Positions 24,561 to 35,009 of a stretch of DNA of 64,000 bases are shown one piece after another (position 1 is the stretch's first letter; every line of letters starts with the position of its first letter). The translations under genes and the position numbers were made by a program. The stretch is from Microvelia longipes. Its lineage: Eukaryota; Arthropoda; Insecta; Hemiptera; Veliidae. Under the pieces are notes generated by a model that did not search any database, was not told where the DNA came from, and saw only the letters and a program-made list of their open reading frames with translations. Location: positions 192,604-256,603 of the forward strand of contig JACMZG010000041.1 in NCBI GenBank assembly GCA_018340805.1. Reading direction: 5' to 3'.

Positions 24561-25185
24561 TGACCTGGACCAAATTGGGGATGTACAATAGACTTCCCGT
24601 CGCAGTGCAAATGGGGTCTATCCTCGACTCCAACCCCAATCATTAATAATAATATGTCTGTATGTATGTGCGAGTTGTAGTCCAAAAGCCAGACACTAAA
24701 AACGTGATCATCAAGCACCCTTTGGTGGTTAACCACCTTGATTGATTTATTTGGCTTCCTGAAAAGGATCAGGTGGTCTGTAATTTCAGATGGGGGAACT
24801 TTGTATGGGCCCCGGGCGAATTCAAAGTCCAAAAATAGCCCCAAAATCTTTATTTTGCCCTACAGAACTATTTCTATTAGTAATATAATATAGAAGTTTT
24901 AAAATGAAAAGTTTAAATTTAAACAAAACAAATTTATTAAATTTGTGACATATCGACGTTTTGTACATCAATATTGCTTTAATAGAACCAGAGATATAAC
25001 TGTTCGATTTTTAAGGGGTGTCGATAAATTTTCTTACACTTTCCCGAGGCCGGCACCCAAACATTTAAAAGGGGGGGGGCTAACAAAAATAATATTGCTT
25101 CAAAATCCGTTTAGATCAATAAGATTTTTTTTTGGAAAATGCATACCCACCGTATAAATGAGGAAAATAAAAATACAAAAAGAAA
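24561..25185. other. Probable LINE 3' region and flank
   Basis: Follows the LINE relic. A GGGGGGGG run sits near 25071. Frames here on both strands are unrecognised. Confidence 0.35.
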
Positions 25186-25189
25186 TTAA

Positions 25190-25345
25190 ATTAAAAAAAA
25201 ATTAATAAAGTATTAATGCTACTAAAAAAAAATATAAAAATGTTTCCAACTGTAAAGCACGCATTGTAGGCGTTGACCGGAAATTTTTAATGTGAATCCT
25301 TCAAATAATTTGTTTAACTTTTTAAATATACTTATAATCATTTTT
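25190..25345 (+). repeat. Family D repeat, right copy
   Basis: Direct repeat of 23785-23950, so the two copies bracket the LINE relic about 1.24 kb apart. Confidence 0.6.
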
Positions 25346-25597
25346 CTTAATTTAGAATTAAAAAAAAAATATACATAATATTAAAAACCACTTAAAGAAT
25401 GATATCCATTTGGTTAAGAGTTTTTAAGAAAGATTTGTGTGGGCTCAGTTTTATTTTTAAATGTTGGATAAATTTCAAGAAACTTGTTTTTGTAATAATG
25501 ATACGAGAGGGGCTTAAGAGAAGCACTTAAGTTAGGAACATTATTGGCTTTGAATGATTATAAATGAAATAAAAAATTATTTAAAAAAAATTAGAAA
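25346..25597. other. Intergenic, no recognised feature
   Basis: A/T-rich, no supported feature. Confidence 0.45.
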
Positions 25598-26640
25598 TCG
25601 GGTACAGGGATACCTCGGAAGTTTTCTTTCTTTCTTTCTTTTTCAATTATCTTTATTAAATAAATTAATTAAAATTACAAAGTAAATTATTTAAAGATTA
25701 GCCTGTTCATGATGGCCCCAAGGCCTGAGCTGAACAGGCGTTGACTTAATATTACACTTTTATAATTATAATGTTACCTATAATTTATATTTTATTGTTT
25801 ATTTATTTACATTTTAACACTAATTTGGTTTGTAATTATATTTTAAAATTATATTATAAATTATAATATTAATAAATTTAATATTTATTATTATTATCAT
25901 TTATCAATCAATTTAATTAATGATATTATTTAATAGTTATAAATTCTTTATTTACAGAGGTTTTTATTAAGTATTCTTTTATATGCTTTTAAAATCGAAT
26001 ATATTTATATTTTTTTTCCTCACCAAATCGAATTCTCTAATGTCATTATCACTCCTTCATCTTAGCTTCGCTCGTTCTAAAATATAAATATCACCAAATT
26101 TATACTGCAACACGTCTTTGGACTCGCTTCGATCGCCCTCATAAATTACTATATATTTGGTTTATTCACAACGGTCACCCATAAAAGTACTGACCTCGCT
26201 CGATGCAGCTTAACTTTTATGATCCAACCAAAACTTTTTGCCATATTAAAACGAAACTTTGTACCCTCATTTATTACGTCAAGGTGTACACTTACCGAAT
26301 TTCAACTCAATTGGATCATTTTCCGATTTTACAAACTTTTAAACGTAAAATTTTTAACTTTTAAAAAATTTCCTTATTTGTAGAATAAGTTATTACTTGT
26401 TTCCAATTTCAGCTCAATTTTAATTTTTGTAATATTTTTTAGTAATGAATTAATATGAAAAAAATAATTAATACTGATAATGAGATAAAAATAGGCGTAT
26501 GCGTTAGTCTTTTATATGTCTACAAGCGCACAAATTCACCAAATCGATTTAAACATTTTTTCCGCCCTTCATGAATTTCTAAATTTCTGCTGAGTCATTA
26601 TTGCCAATTAAATGAAATACATTTTTTGACGAAATTTTGT
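25598..26640 (-). mobile_element. Family A repeat split by an insertion
   Basis: The family end at 25598-25625 (ATCGGGTACAGGG, ACCTCGGAAG) is separated from the rest, which resumes at about 26016 (TTCCTCACCAAATCG). It continues with tail motifs and a good minus-strand 5S-like block at about 26169-26224 (reverse complement: TTAAGCTGCATCGAGCG, GGTCAGTACTTTTATGGG, TGACCG). It degrades near 26640. Confidence 0.75.
25622..26015 (-). mobile_element. LINE/SINE-like 3' end inserted in family A
   Basis: Read on the minus strand, this insert ends with a conserved hairpin at 25699-25741 (GCCTGTTC opposing GAACAGGC, inner GGCC...GGCC), an A/T-rich spacer and a GAAA-repeat tail at 25622-25645. A 3' hairpin followed by a simple-repeat tail is typical of non-LTR retrotransposons and their SINEs. 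No coding sequence is present, so it is 5' truncated or nonautonomous. Confidence 0.55.
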
Positions 26641-26967
26641 TGCACGAACAGAATAAAAACTATAGGTTTTAGTTCTACAACTATTACACAATTATTTATT
26701 TATAAATTGCTATACATATTTCGACTAGCTCTGTAGTCATCTTCAGGCATTATCACAAATTATTTAAGTTTAACCTTACATCAATAACAACACATTAAAA
26801 ATGAATAACTTAAACACTAATAAAGGTAACAAAGAATACAAATATTTAAAAAAAATAATTTAGTTATTGACAAGTTATATTGTCTATAACCCTTGTGATA
26901 CCTTCGTTGTTTTGTTATATTTACTAGACTGACCATGTTGCTTCTTACACTCATATTAAATAGGGAA

Positions 26968-27776
26968 GTAAAAAATCGGGTACGGGGTACCTCGGAACTT
27001 TTCCTCATTACATCGGATTCGCTACGCTCATTTGGCGCTCATATGGCGAACTGTATTTCTGAGGACGAGCAAAGCGAGTCCGAAGAAGGGAGGCTTCGGA
27101 CTCGCTTTGCTCGTCCTCAGAAATACAGTTCGCCATATTTATACTGCTATATGCCTTTAGCTTCGCTTCGCTCGTCTTTAGATAGCATTTTCTGCAGTCA
27201 CCCTTTCAAGCTCAATGCTCCTTAATTTTTATGATCCAACGAAATTCATGGATATACTTGTCGTATTGACACGAAAACTTAGTGTAATTTATTTATTAGG
27301 TAATAATATACACTTGTACCAAATATCAATTCAATCGGACCAGTTCCTAATTTTTTACAATGTTTTAAAAAACGTACACAATTCATTCAATAAAAATTGA
27401 ACTAATGCTGATAATGAAATGACACTTAGCACATAGTTAATCTCAATCCGATGGCATCATTTTTCCTCGTTTAAGATTTTTCGAAATTTTCGTTGAGTCA
27501 TTATTGCGGATTATTGACGTCATAAAAATATTTCCGAATAGAACAAATAGAGCGGTAGACTAGTTTTTGTCGAAATTTCATCTCTTTAGCATAAATACAC
27601 TAGGTGTTACGATGATAACAGAACACACACATACACATACAGAAAGACAACTTTGCGAAAACCACTCAGGAGGCTTTAAAAACGCCTGAAACGGATAATT
27701 CCGGTTTCATCCCGGTTTCGGATTTTTCGCAAACACAATACTTTCCTATATACCTACGGTATAAATGAGGAAGAGT
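26968..27776 (-). mobile_element. Family A repeat, best complete copy
   Basis: Both ends are preserved: AATCGGGTACGGGGTACC, then TCGGAACTTTTCCTCATT, at one side and GGTATAAATGAGGAAGAG at the other. A degraded minus-strand 5S-like block is at 27190-27236. The tail contains a perfect 45-bp inverted repeat (27041-27138) absent from other copies. About 800 bp long, with no protein frame. Confidence 0.85.
27041..27138. repeat. Perfect 45-bp inverted repeat, 8-nt spacer
   Basis: The left arm 27041-27085 and right arm 27094-27138 are exact reverse complements around AAGGGAGG. Each arm contains the family tail motif (GAGGACGAGCAAAGCGAGTC). Confidence 0.97.
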
Positions 27777-28087
27777 AAAAATTAATAAGAGGTAAAAAAA
27801 ATGAACAAAAGTGCCAAGTCAGGTCCATAAAACACCAAGTTCCACTTAAGTGACGCGTTTTAAGTGCAATACCACATTAATAAAAGTGATATGCTAATGG
27901 GATATTAGTATTTTTCCTGTAATTGATACACGTTTAAATAAGTTAAGAAAGTCTTAAATATGCCTTATAGTTTTGAATTAGTCCAACTAGTGTACATCTT
28001 AGAGCTTATGAATTGGAAAAATGAGCTTATGAGATGGGTCATGAAGGGGGTGGGGGTAAGGTACCGTAGTGCGGTACCTTAAGTATG

Positions 28088-28163
28088 TGCAAAGATACTT
28101 AACTTCTAGAGGAAGGACTATCGCGTCTAGATAGTCTTTCCTCTTGTAGTTAAGTATCTTTGC
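28088..28163. repeat. Hairpin with 34-bp arms
   Basis: Left arm 28088-28121 and right arm 28131-28163 (TGCAAAGATACTTAAC versus GTTAAGTATCTTTGCA at the outer ends) pair with only a few mismatches around a 9-nt loop. It directly precedes a family A end fragment. Confidence 0.85.
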
Positions 28164-28306
28164 AGACAGACAACTTCGTTAAAAACTTCTCAGGAGATTT
28201 AAAAGCCTCAAACTCAAACGGACTCTGGGTCCAATCTCGGTTTCGGATTTTATTGAAAACATGATACTATTTTTACATATCTGCGTTATAAATGAGGAAA
28301 GTGCAA
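28164..28306 (-). mobile_element. Family A terminal fragment
   Basis: Contains GACAGACAACTTCGTTAAAA, the AAACGGACTCTGGG region, TTTCGGATTTTATTG and the terminus TATAAATGAGGAAAGTG. Confidence 0.65.
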
Positions 28307-28307
28307 A

Positions 28308-28640
28308 ACATGTATATCATTTGATACTACCGAGTTTTTGCAAAACATGAATAGGTAAACATGAAAAAATATATTGTTTTAAACTATTCACTATTTGATG
28401 TTTTGCAAAACTCGGTATCAAATGATATATGTTTTACTTGCCAAGCATGATGGCGGTAAGAGAGCACCGCTCGTCTCTGGTAAATACTTCACATTATATT
28501 CTTCAGAATAATAATTGAACGTCAGAGTGAGTTCATGTTCTGTCGGCGCCTTGATGAGTTAGACGTAACGAAACAGAGTGGGACATAAGATTATGTCGAG
28601 CTATCAATGATAACGAATGTTGAATGATGGAACAGTTCCC
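28308..28640 (+). mobile_element. Family B element, copy 1 (hammerhead-bearing)
   Basis: Begins with an inverted repeat (28308-28354 versus 28384-28432) built from TATCATTTGATACTACCGAG and GCAAAACATGAATAG. It continues with ATGGCGGTAAGAGAGCACCG, GTCAGAGTGAGTTC, the hammerhead-like core (28538-28580) and ACAGAGTGGGACATAAG, then ATGATGGAACAGTTCCCAG. The same string of segments occurs at 43.3-43.9 kb. No protein is encoded, and its transposition mechanism is unknown. Confidence 0.75.
28536..28582 (+). ncRNA. Candidate type III hammerhead (family B), core-mutated
   Basis: TTCTGT-C (28538-28544), GGCGCC (28545-28550), TTGATGA, stem II GTTA-GACG-TAAC, GAAA (28570-28573), CAGAG. Stem III pairs TTCTGT with ACAGAG, counting the last A of GAAA. 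The first core base is T rather than C here, whereas the 43.8-kb copy has the canonical C. Stem I would be the bare palindrome GGCGCC. Confidence 0.5.
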
Positions 28641-28654
28641 AGATGTAGCATTGT

Positions 28655-28812
28655 ATTTACTTGTTACATTACCTAGGTGATTGCATAATTTAATTTCCTA
28701 GTGTTGTCCTATCGCATAATGTTACATTTCCTAGGTGTCTCTCGCATAATTGGCACTCTCGCGATAGGCGTCTCGCATAATGTTACATTTCCTCCTAGGT
28801 GTCCTCCGCACT
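28655..28812. repeat. Short degenerate tandem repeat (CCTAGGTGTC..GCATAATGTTACATT)
   Basis: At least four variants of a unit containing CCTAGGTGTCTCTCGCATAA and TGTTACATTT follow each other. The unit appears as a single copy at the corresponding place in family B at 43.9 kb (CCTAGGAGTCTCACACACAA), so it is an expansion of the family's end. Confidence 0.65.
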
Positions 28813-28844
28813 ATTATATTGTGTGAGATAGTAACTGTTAGAAA

Positions 28845-29595
28845 AAATGTGTCGGAGATATTTATAGAGTAATTAAGCTAGACATAGATTAGCTTCAAAC
28901 CTTGTCGAAATTCTTTCTTCTGATTAATAATCTTATTAATAATCCAGGTTTCTTTGGATTTTAAAACTTTCTAATGTACTAACTGTCTTCTTTTCTTTAC
29001 GAACACATTTTTAGAACTTCAATAAAAACAGAAAGTCAGAAAGAAAATACAAAAGTCAATCCAGTCTGTGATAAAAATTCATGGAAATTGCATTCTAGCC
29101 AAACCCTGAGAAGTGGGGATCCCCTAACGTTCAAGAACTTATGACATCATTGAGAAAATCTGCATTCTAAGTAAGAGGAAAGAAAATCGATAGTGCATCA
29201 AGAGGGGATGCATTTTCAAAAGAAAATGAAGGGTAAAAAACGAAAATGTCGATTTCATGGAATAAAAGAAAACTTGATTGATACATCAATAGATTTTTAA
29301 GTGAAATAGGGGATTGCTAGAAGTTTAGGATTATATCATTAGAATAAGCTTAAATAGAGTCTAATAAATTTTTGGGATTAGAGGTGCAAAGAAGGATTAA
29401 GATTGTCGTAAGGATCCAAGTTAGAGGTTCTAAGAAGATTCAGTACATATTGTTAGAAACAGGGTTAAAATAGCTAAAAAAGGAGATAAATATTGGTAAC
29501 AACTGGATGGAGGGTAGACTGCGTCGGCGATTGCGTTTATTGTTTTCTGTTGAGACTGTATTGCATGAACACACTATGCTCGACAAAACTGAAAT
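28845..29595. other. Intergenic, no recognised feature
   Basis: No gene, RNA or repeat recognised. The composition is slightly less A/T-rich than average. Confidence 0.45.
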
Positions 29596-29599
29596 AAAT

Positions 29600-30035
29600 T
29601 TGGCTTCCACTGTGGTATGCATCTTCTCAGATGTAGGACATCATAGATGAACACACAACGATCTACAGAACTGAACTTAGTTCAGTCTTGTAGAGCATTG
29701 TGTGTTCCTCTATGATGTCCTACATTCCTATAATGTCTCCCACAGTTGAAACCTAACTGAGTTCAGTCTTGTAGAGTATTTTGTTTATCATCTATGATGT
29801 CCTACTGTTGGAGGCATCATTAGAGATGATGCCTCCAACAGTGTAAGCCAAACTGAAAAGAGTTCAGTATTGTAGAGGATTGTATTTCATCATCTCCCAC
29901 AGTGGGAGGCATCTTTAGGGATGTTGGACATCATAGATGAAACATAATTCTCAACAAAACTAAACTGAATTCAGTCCTGTAGAGCATTGTGTTAATCTAT
30001 TATGCCTGATATCTCTGAATATGTCTCTCAGAGTA
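29600..30035. mobile_element. Fold-back family E cluster
   Basis: At least three juxtaposed partial copies contain ATGTAGGACATCATAGATGA, GAACTTAGTTCAGTCTTGTA and AGAGCATTGTGT. Within the cluster, 29804-29842 is a perfect 17-bp stem (ACTGTTGGAGGCATCAT, loop TAGAG). The arms match the inner arms of the 17.1-kb element. Confidence 0.75.
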
Positions 30036-30043
30036 GCATCCAA

Positions 30044-30160
30044 AGTCAGTTTCTAGATAATCATTTCAGTTTCGTAGATAATGGCATTTCAGTTTCGTAG
30101 ATAATTGTCTCATTCAGTTTCGTTGATAATGTCATTTCAGTTTCGTGATATGGATTCATC
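30044..30160. repeat. About 23-bp tandem repeat x5
   Basis: The unit TAGATAATGTCATTTCAGTT (plus TCG) is repeated about five times with small changes, ending in TTCGTGATATGG. Confidence 0.8.
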
Positions 30161-31438
30161 GTAATAATGTCATACTAGCTTAAAATATTTGTGCTAGTAA
30201 GTTTTATTAGGTTGAAAGCGCTTTGCTATTAAGAAATATAAATTGTGGAGAGACTTCTTATTTGACTCAAAATTTCTTTTTTTTTTGCAAGAATACATTT
30301 TGAAGAATTAAATGTTAAATATTTTTCTTGTTTCAGGATACTCAACGAATAAATATAAAGACAAATATACGTAAGTTTCCTTTATTTTAATCCTAATTTA
30401 GAATCATAGAAACATATGAGCGGATACGAATTTCTTTCGGATCTGACAGTGCTGAGAAGTGGGCATTAAATAAACTAAGTGAGTGTCCCATTTCCTATGA
30501 GAATACAACTACTTATCTTTCTCCAGGAGGAAAGGAAGAAAAATTAGTTATCAATATCGCGATTTCATCAGAAATGGTTAACAAGTCTGCAGCTGTGTTG
30601 ATTTTAACTTAATCCTGTAAAACTACCATCCTTTAACTTCCGTCATCCGAACCATCTCATAAGCTTAATTTTATTATGAAAATTCGCTTATAAATTACAA
30701 TCTCTATATACTATGTATCAATCGATCAATACTATGGAAATAAATATTTCACTAAGTATAATAAAAATGTATAAACATAATTAACCATTAATGTCTTGAT
30801 TAACTTAGTATTTCCGTATAACCAAACTAAGAAATATCGTTTGAACATATAAACTCATCGGAAATATACATAACGCCAACCGTGTAGTTCATTCATTTGG
30901 TAATTCGCTGAAAATTATTTTTAAGTACCTATTTGTATAAATGAAATTCTAATTTTTAAGTACTTTTAACATTTAAAAAATCAACGATTTTATTAACTTA
31001 ATTTCCGACAAGATAGGAGTTATGTAAATCAAGCATTAGCTTAGTTATTAAAATGTATTATACCAATATAGCTGTAATTATGTAACTTGATTGATGTGTT
31101 AAAATCCATTTTGTTTCTAACTTAATTATTGACATGAATTAAGTTTTTTTTCTAGAAGTTAAGGAACAGTAACTGTTGATTCCTTATCAACAGCAATCAA
31201 CACTTGAGCTGAAACACGTGTGAAAACATAATGAGAAGTACTTGTTAGTCCATTAAATAAAAAACCAAATTTTTTTAAGTACTGTTTACTTATTTAGGTA
31301 CTTAGTGGGTATTTGTATGAATCAACATGTGTTGTTAGACCTTAAATAGACAACTGTTGATGTTGTTAAATGCGTACTATTTAATCCAGGAATGTTTAAG
31401 ATGCGCAGAACGATTCTTACATGATTGTATACTTGAAT
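30161..31438. other. Intergenic, no recognised feature
   Basis: A/T-rich, with a CAACTGTTGAT/GTAACTGTTGATTCC-type motif repeated near 31160 and 31350. No gene found. Confidence 0.45.
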
Positions 31439-31439
31439 T

Positions 31440-31712
31440 ATGATTAAAAATCGGGTACAACTTTCACCTATAGACTGATTTTCGTACAAAGTTCAACTCT
31501 TCAGCATAAATACACTGGGAACTACGAAAATAGCACACACACAGGAGGTCTTAAAAACACACTTAGTGTGTTTCAGTGGCTTCACACTTAGTGACTCAGG
31601 AGGTCTTAAAAACACCTGAACTGATAATTCCGGTGTCATACCGGTTTCGGATTTTTTGGAAACACTATACTTTTCCAATATACTTACAGTATAAATGAGG
31701 AAAAGTAAAAAG
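31440..31712 (-). mobile_element. Family A repeat with internal deletion
   Basis: Keeps both ends (AAAAATCGGGTAC and TATAAATGAGGAAAAGTAAA) but lacks the 5S-like block and about 550 bp of the body, joining at about 31454. A local duplication repeats AGGAGGTCTTAAAAACAC at 31542 and 31600. This shows that the two ends define a unit. Confidence 0.75.
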
Positions 31713-31734
31713 TACGGTTAGGCTTAAATTGGTA

Positions 31735-31875
31735 ATAGAAATACTAAAAACGCCTTCGTGGTTGAGGTTGCTTAAGCGTCAGTTTTTATACTGACATTTG
31801 ACACCACGGAGGTCTGGGGTTCGCATCCTAGGTAAGCTCTCAGTTTATGTAAAGATTTCTCGAATAAATTATAGT
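31735..31875 (+). mobile_element. tRNA-derived SINE-like unit 1
   Basis: A B-box-like GGTTCGCATCC (31818-31828) follows a tRNA-like arm region (GTGGTTGAGGTTGCTTAAGC). The downstream tail CAGTTTATGTAAAGATTTC is shared with the unit at 32.77 kb. Confidence 0.5.
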
Positions 31876-32760
31876 CAAATTTAGAATACACTTAGAGCTT
31901 AATGGTTTACTATTGCTTGGCCAACTTGGTGTTCATAACATGAGCCGCAAGGCTTCTTATAAACCGATCGGCTATTTTACTACAATACTTTAAAAATGTT
32001 CTGCTATTAAAAGATCCAAAAAACCTCCTCCAAAAAATACAAAACATCGGGTAAGGTGTACCTTGATTTTATTGTAAAGCTTTCTTACTTCTCAAGCTAT
32101 GCTGAATCATTTTCTGTTGATCGTAAGCCTAAAAAAAATTAAAGTCAATAAAAAACTAAAAATTTAAAAACTCTTAAGTACTAACTAACTTATCTTTTAC
32201 CTTATCAAACAAACCAAACTCATTAATTCCTCTTATCAAACTTATAAAGTCTCTCCCTTCAAAATCCTAAGCACATATGGTTCGACAAAGACCATCTCAT
32301 AGATACTTCAAACCCTCCTGACCAACCTCACCTGAGCAAACAACGATATCAGTGTTGCCCCTTCTTTTCTTACTAAAAAAATATCCTAAATTTTTTCCTT
32401 TGATACCTTTTCTTATCTATTTCCTGTAATTCCCACTAAGGCCTTTCACATATTATCCTAAAACTATTTTTTCTTCTTATCTAATAAAGTTTTAAAACTT
32501 TGTATAGAGCTTTGTACTTTTTTTTATTTTTAAGTCATATCAGTGTTTGCACAGGGTTTTCTAAGGAGGAAGGTAATGGTTATGTAAAATAACCTTACTT
32601 AAGAAATATGTTATGAATAGGCTTTTAAAGTCGATAATAAAATTCATAAACGATACTGTTATCATGGATTTTTATGTTTAAACTTTCAATGGGTTGGGGA
32701 TTTAAGGGTTGAAATAAAATGATCGATTTGTTTTTTTTTTTTAATTTTATGTTTAGTACC
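31876..32760. other. Intergenic, no recognised feature
   Basis: A/T-rich, no supported feature. Confidence 0.45.
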
Positions 32761-32767
32761 AACAGCG

Positions 32768-33060
32768 CGACTACCAAGGATAGGCAGCACATTGGTAGAG
32801 AGCTTGTCTTGCGACTTGGAGGTCGAAGGTTCAAATCCAGCCGGGATAGGACCTTATATAAGATTTCTCTCGGGAGGCATGAAGTCGAGGCCGGCCAACC
32901 TAGCCTAGATTTTACGCAGTTTCTTTTCGCTGTTAGGCAAATGCGGGTTGGATTTCGTCTGAGACAAGTCTGGACCCACGTTTCTGTTGTCTCCAGTTTA
33001 TGTAAAGACAAAATTTCTGCGGACAAAATAACTTTATATCACAGATTTAAAAGTATAAAT
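32768..33060 (+). mobile_element. tRNA-derived SINE-like unit 2
   Basis: The tRNA-like head has an A-box-like GGCAGCACATTGGTAGAG (32783-32800) and a near-consensus B box GGTTCAAATCC (32828-32838). A body of about 170 bp ends in CTCCAGTTTATGTAAAGACA. Frames of about 130 codons on both strands through it are shadows of the SINE. The head resembles a tRNA gene but lacks a closed acceptor stem. Confidence 0.6.
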
Positions 33061-33119
33061 TCAGATTCAAGAATAATAAATCAGTGCTTAAACGAAAAAT
33101 ATCGCTTCGCTGGCTAGAT

Positions 33120-33900
33120 TGCAGAGATCAATTACGTAATATAGTCACAAGGAGGAGGAGGGCATAAGGCGAAAATCGTGTCGCCACGGCTTTACTAGGC
33201 ACGGACAACGTTGTCCGTCACTAAGTTTAAAAGTCTTGGGCAAGCCTACAAAGCTTCAACTAGAATCTTAAATAAAGGATCAAGAATTTCTTTTATATTT
33301 TTGTCAAGACACCAAGTTTTAAATTTAGTGTATACCTTTTCGTACCTTGTACCTTTCTTTAAATTGTTTAGGTAACAAATCTAATTTGACTGCCCTAGCT
33401 TCTAGCCATTCTAGCCCATATCTTCAGGAATACCATCTAATTTAATAGTTTATCAATATCTTCCAATTTCGTCTGCCATTATCAACAAATCTTCTCTGTG
33501 TATTAAACTTCTACACTACTTAAATACTTTTAACAAAAGTTCACCACAAAAGTTACTTTAAAAAACAAATTGTTGTGATATAAATCAAAGGAACTTTAAA
33601 AAAAACATACGATTGCTGAGTCATGTATGAAATACACAAATCAGTGTCGCCAACTTTGATCTTCGCAAAATCCAACTAAATAAAGATTTACTGTTCTATT
33701 TAAGTTGACTACACTTATCAACAGAGAGTTGAATTTTAACATAGAGATATATAATAGAGAGGTCATAGCCTATCTCAACACATTAAAAGACCTGAAATAT
33801 CTTTTTGGTGCTCTCAGGGGCTCTGTGTAACCTCATTGAAACCTCATTTAGGAGTGTAAATCAATTGATTTTGGCTTCCCCACACTGTTCGTGTATTGAT
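33120..33900. other. Intergenic, no recognised feature
   Basis: No gene. A short inverted repeat GGACAACGTTGTCC is at 33203-33216. Confidence 0.45.
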
Positions 33901-33924
33901 TGTATTTTTAACATTCTCTTATAT

Positions 33925-34055
33925 AAGTTTTTGTAATTTTGTACTGATTATTTGATTGTATTTATCATTTAAGGTGGTCAGGTTACTTTTTCGATGTTTC
34001 ACAATTTAACCTATGGGGCCCCTCTAGTAATAATGTCTCTATGAATTTTAACTCC
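33925..34055. repeat. Family C repeat
   Basis: GTACTGATTATTTGATTGTA followed by GGTGGTCAGGTTACTTTTTC and CGATGTTTCACAATTTAACC match the pair at 19.2-19.5 kb. Confidence 0.5.
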
Positions 34056-34835
34056 CTGTCATAACTCCCTGTGACTAGACGAGGCTATTAAAAATAACAC
34101 TTTACACTCTGAAAACCAGGCTGTAAACCTTTGTTATCTCCCGATTGGAGGTAAAATATTCCCTATTAATCACTACTGTCCAAATCTTAATAAATAACTT
34201 AATTAACAATTATCTAAAGGGTATTCCACAAGCGAATCTATAAATCCTTCTGTTATTCTAATAATTTGCTGTGGCACGCCTTTTTTTACTAATTGAGCAA
34301 ACATTTTTTTTTCGGGAAGTTCATCATAAAAAATAACCCTTTTTTTACTGAGGGTTTATATAACCCTTTAATTTTCCTTTGTGAATATGGGGAGTGGGAG
34401 GGGGGGGGGTAAAAAAAAATGTAATAATATTCTTAAAGTCCCTTTCTTTGTCTTTAATTTTAGTGGTTCAATAGAATAAACCTTCTTACTTCCTTAGACA
34501 GAGAAGTTTTTTTTCTCTTAAGGGCTGTAAATTGATATTTCGTGTCTTAGAAAAAAAGAAGGGTTGAAGTTACCCTCTTGTTTTTATTATTGTTTTGATA
34601 AAATGTTTATAATTATGATACTTTTTCTGTCTCTAATTGTAACTGATTGTTTAAAATCTGCATTAACTCGTGCTAAGTTAGGTAATTCTTTTAAGTCTAT
34701 ATTACTATGCTTTATAGCTAGGCATCAAATACTTATACATGTAGCCTTCCCCCTCCCCCCCCCCCCCGTAGAAGCGTAAATACAGTATGGGGGCCCTCCT
34801 ACAAAATATTTTTAATATTTTCAGGGGCCCCTTCA
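34056..34835. other. Intergenic with poly-G and poly-C runs
   Basis: No gene. G9 near 34401 and a C-rich run near 34742-34766 lie within unrecognised sequence. Confidence 0.45.
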
Positions 34836-34840
34836 ATGGG

Positions 34841-34852
34841 TATATATATATA

Positions 34853-34912
<60 letters not shown>

Positions 34913-34915
34913 ATA
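34841..34915. repeat. (TA)n microsatellite
   Basis: TA repeat adjoining the left arm of a hairpin at 34916. Confidence 0.95.
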
Positions 34916-35006
34916 TATTTAAACAAGATAATTTATAAGATAATGGTCAAATTTGTGTTATTATTGCCTATCTGACCATTACCTCATAAATTATCTTGTT
35001 TAAATA
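34916..35006. repeat. Hairpin with 34-bp arms
   Basis: TATTTAAACAAGATAATTTA (34916) opposes TAAATTATCTTGTTTAAATA (ending 35006); two mismatches across 34 bp and a 23-nt loop. It may be a small fold-back element inserted at (TA)n. Confidence 0.85.
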
Positions 35007-35009
35007 GTT

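Noticed and set aside
24521..24844. 107-codon minus frame
   Set aside because: It overlaps the 3' flank of the plus-strand LINE relic and resembles nothing known to me.
32625..33117. Frames of about 130 codons on both strands
   Set aside because: Both run through the tRNA-derived SINE-like unit and have no protein resemblance.
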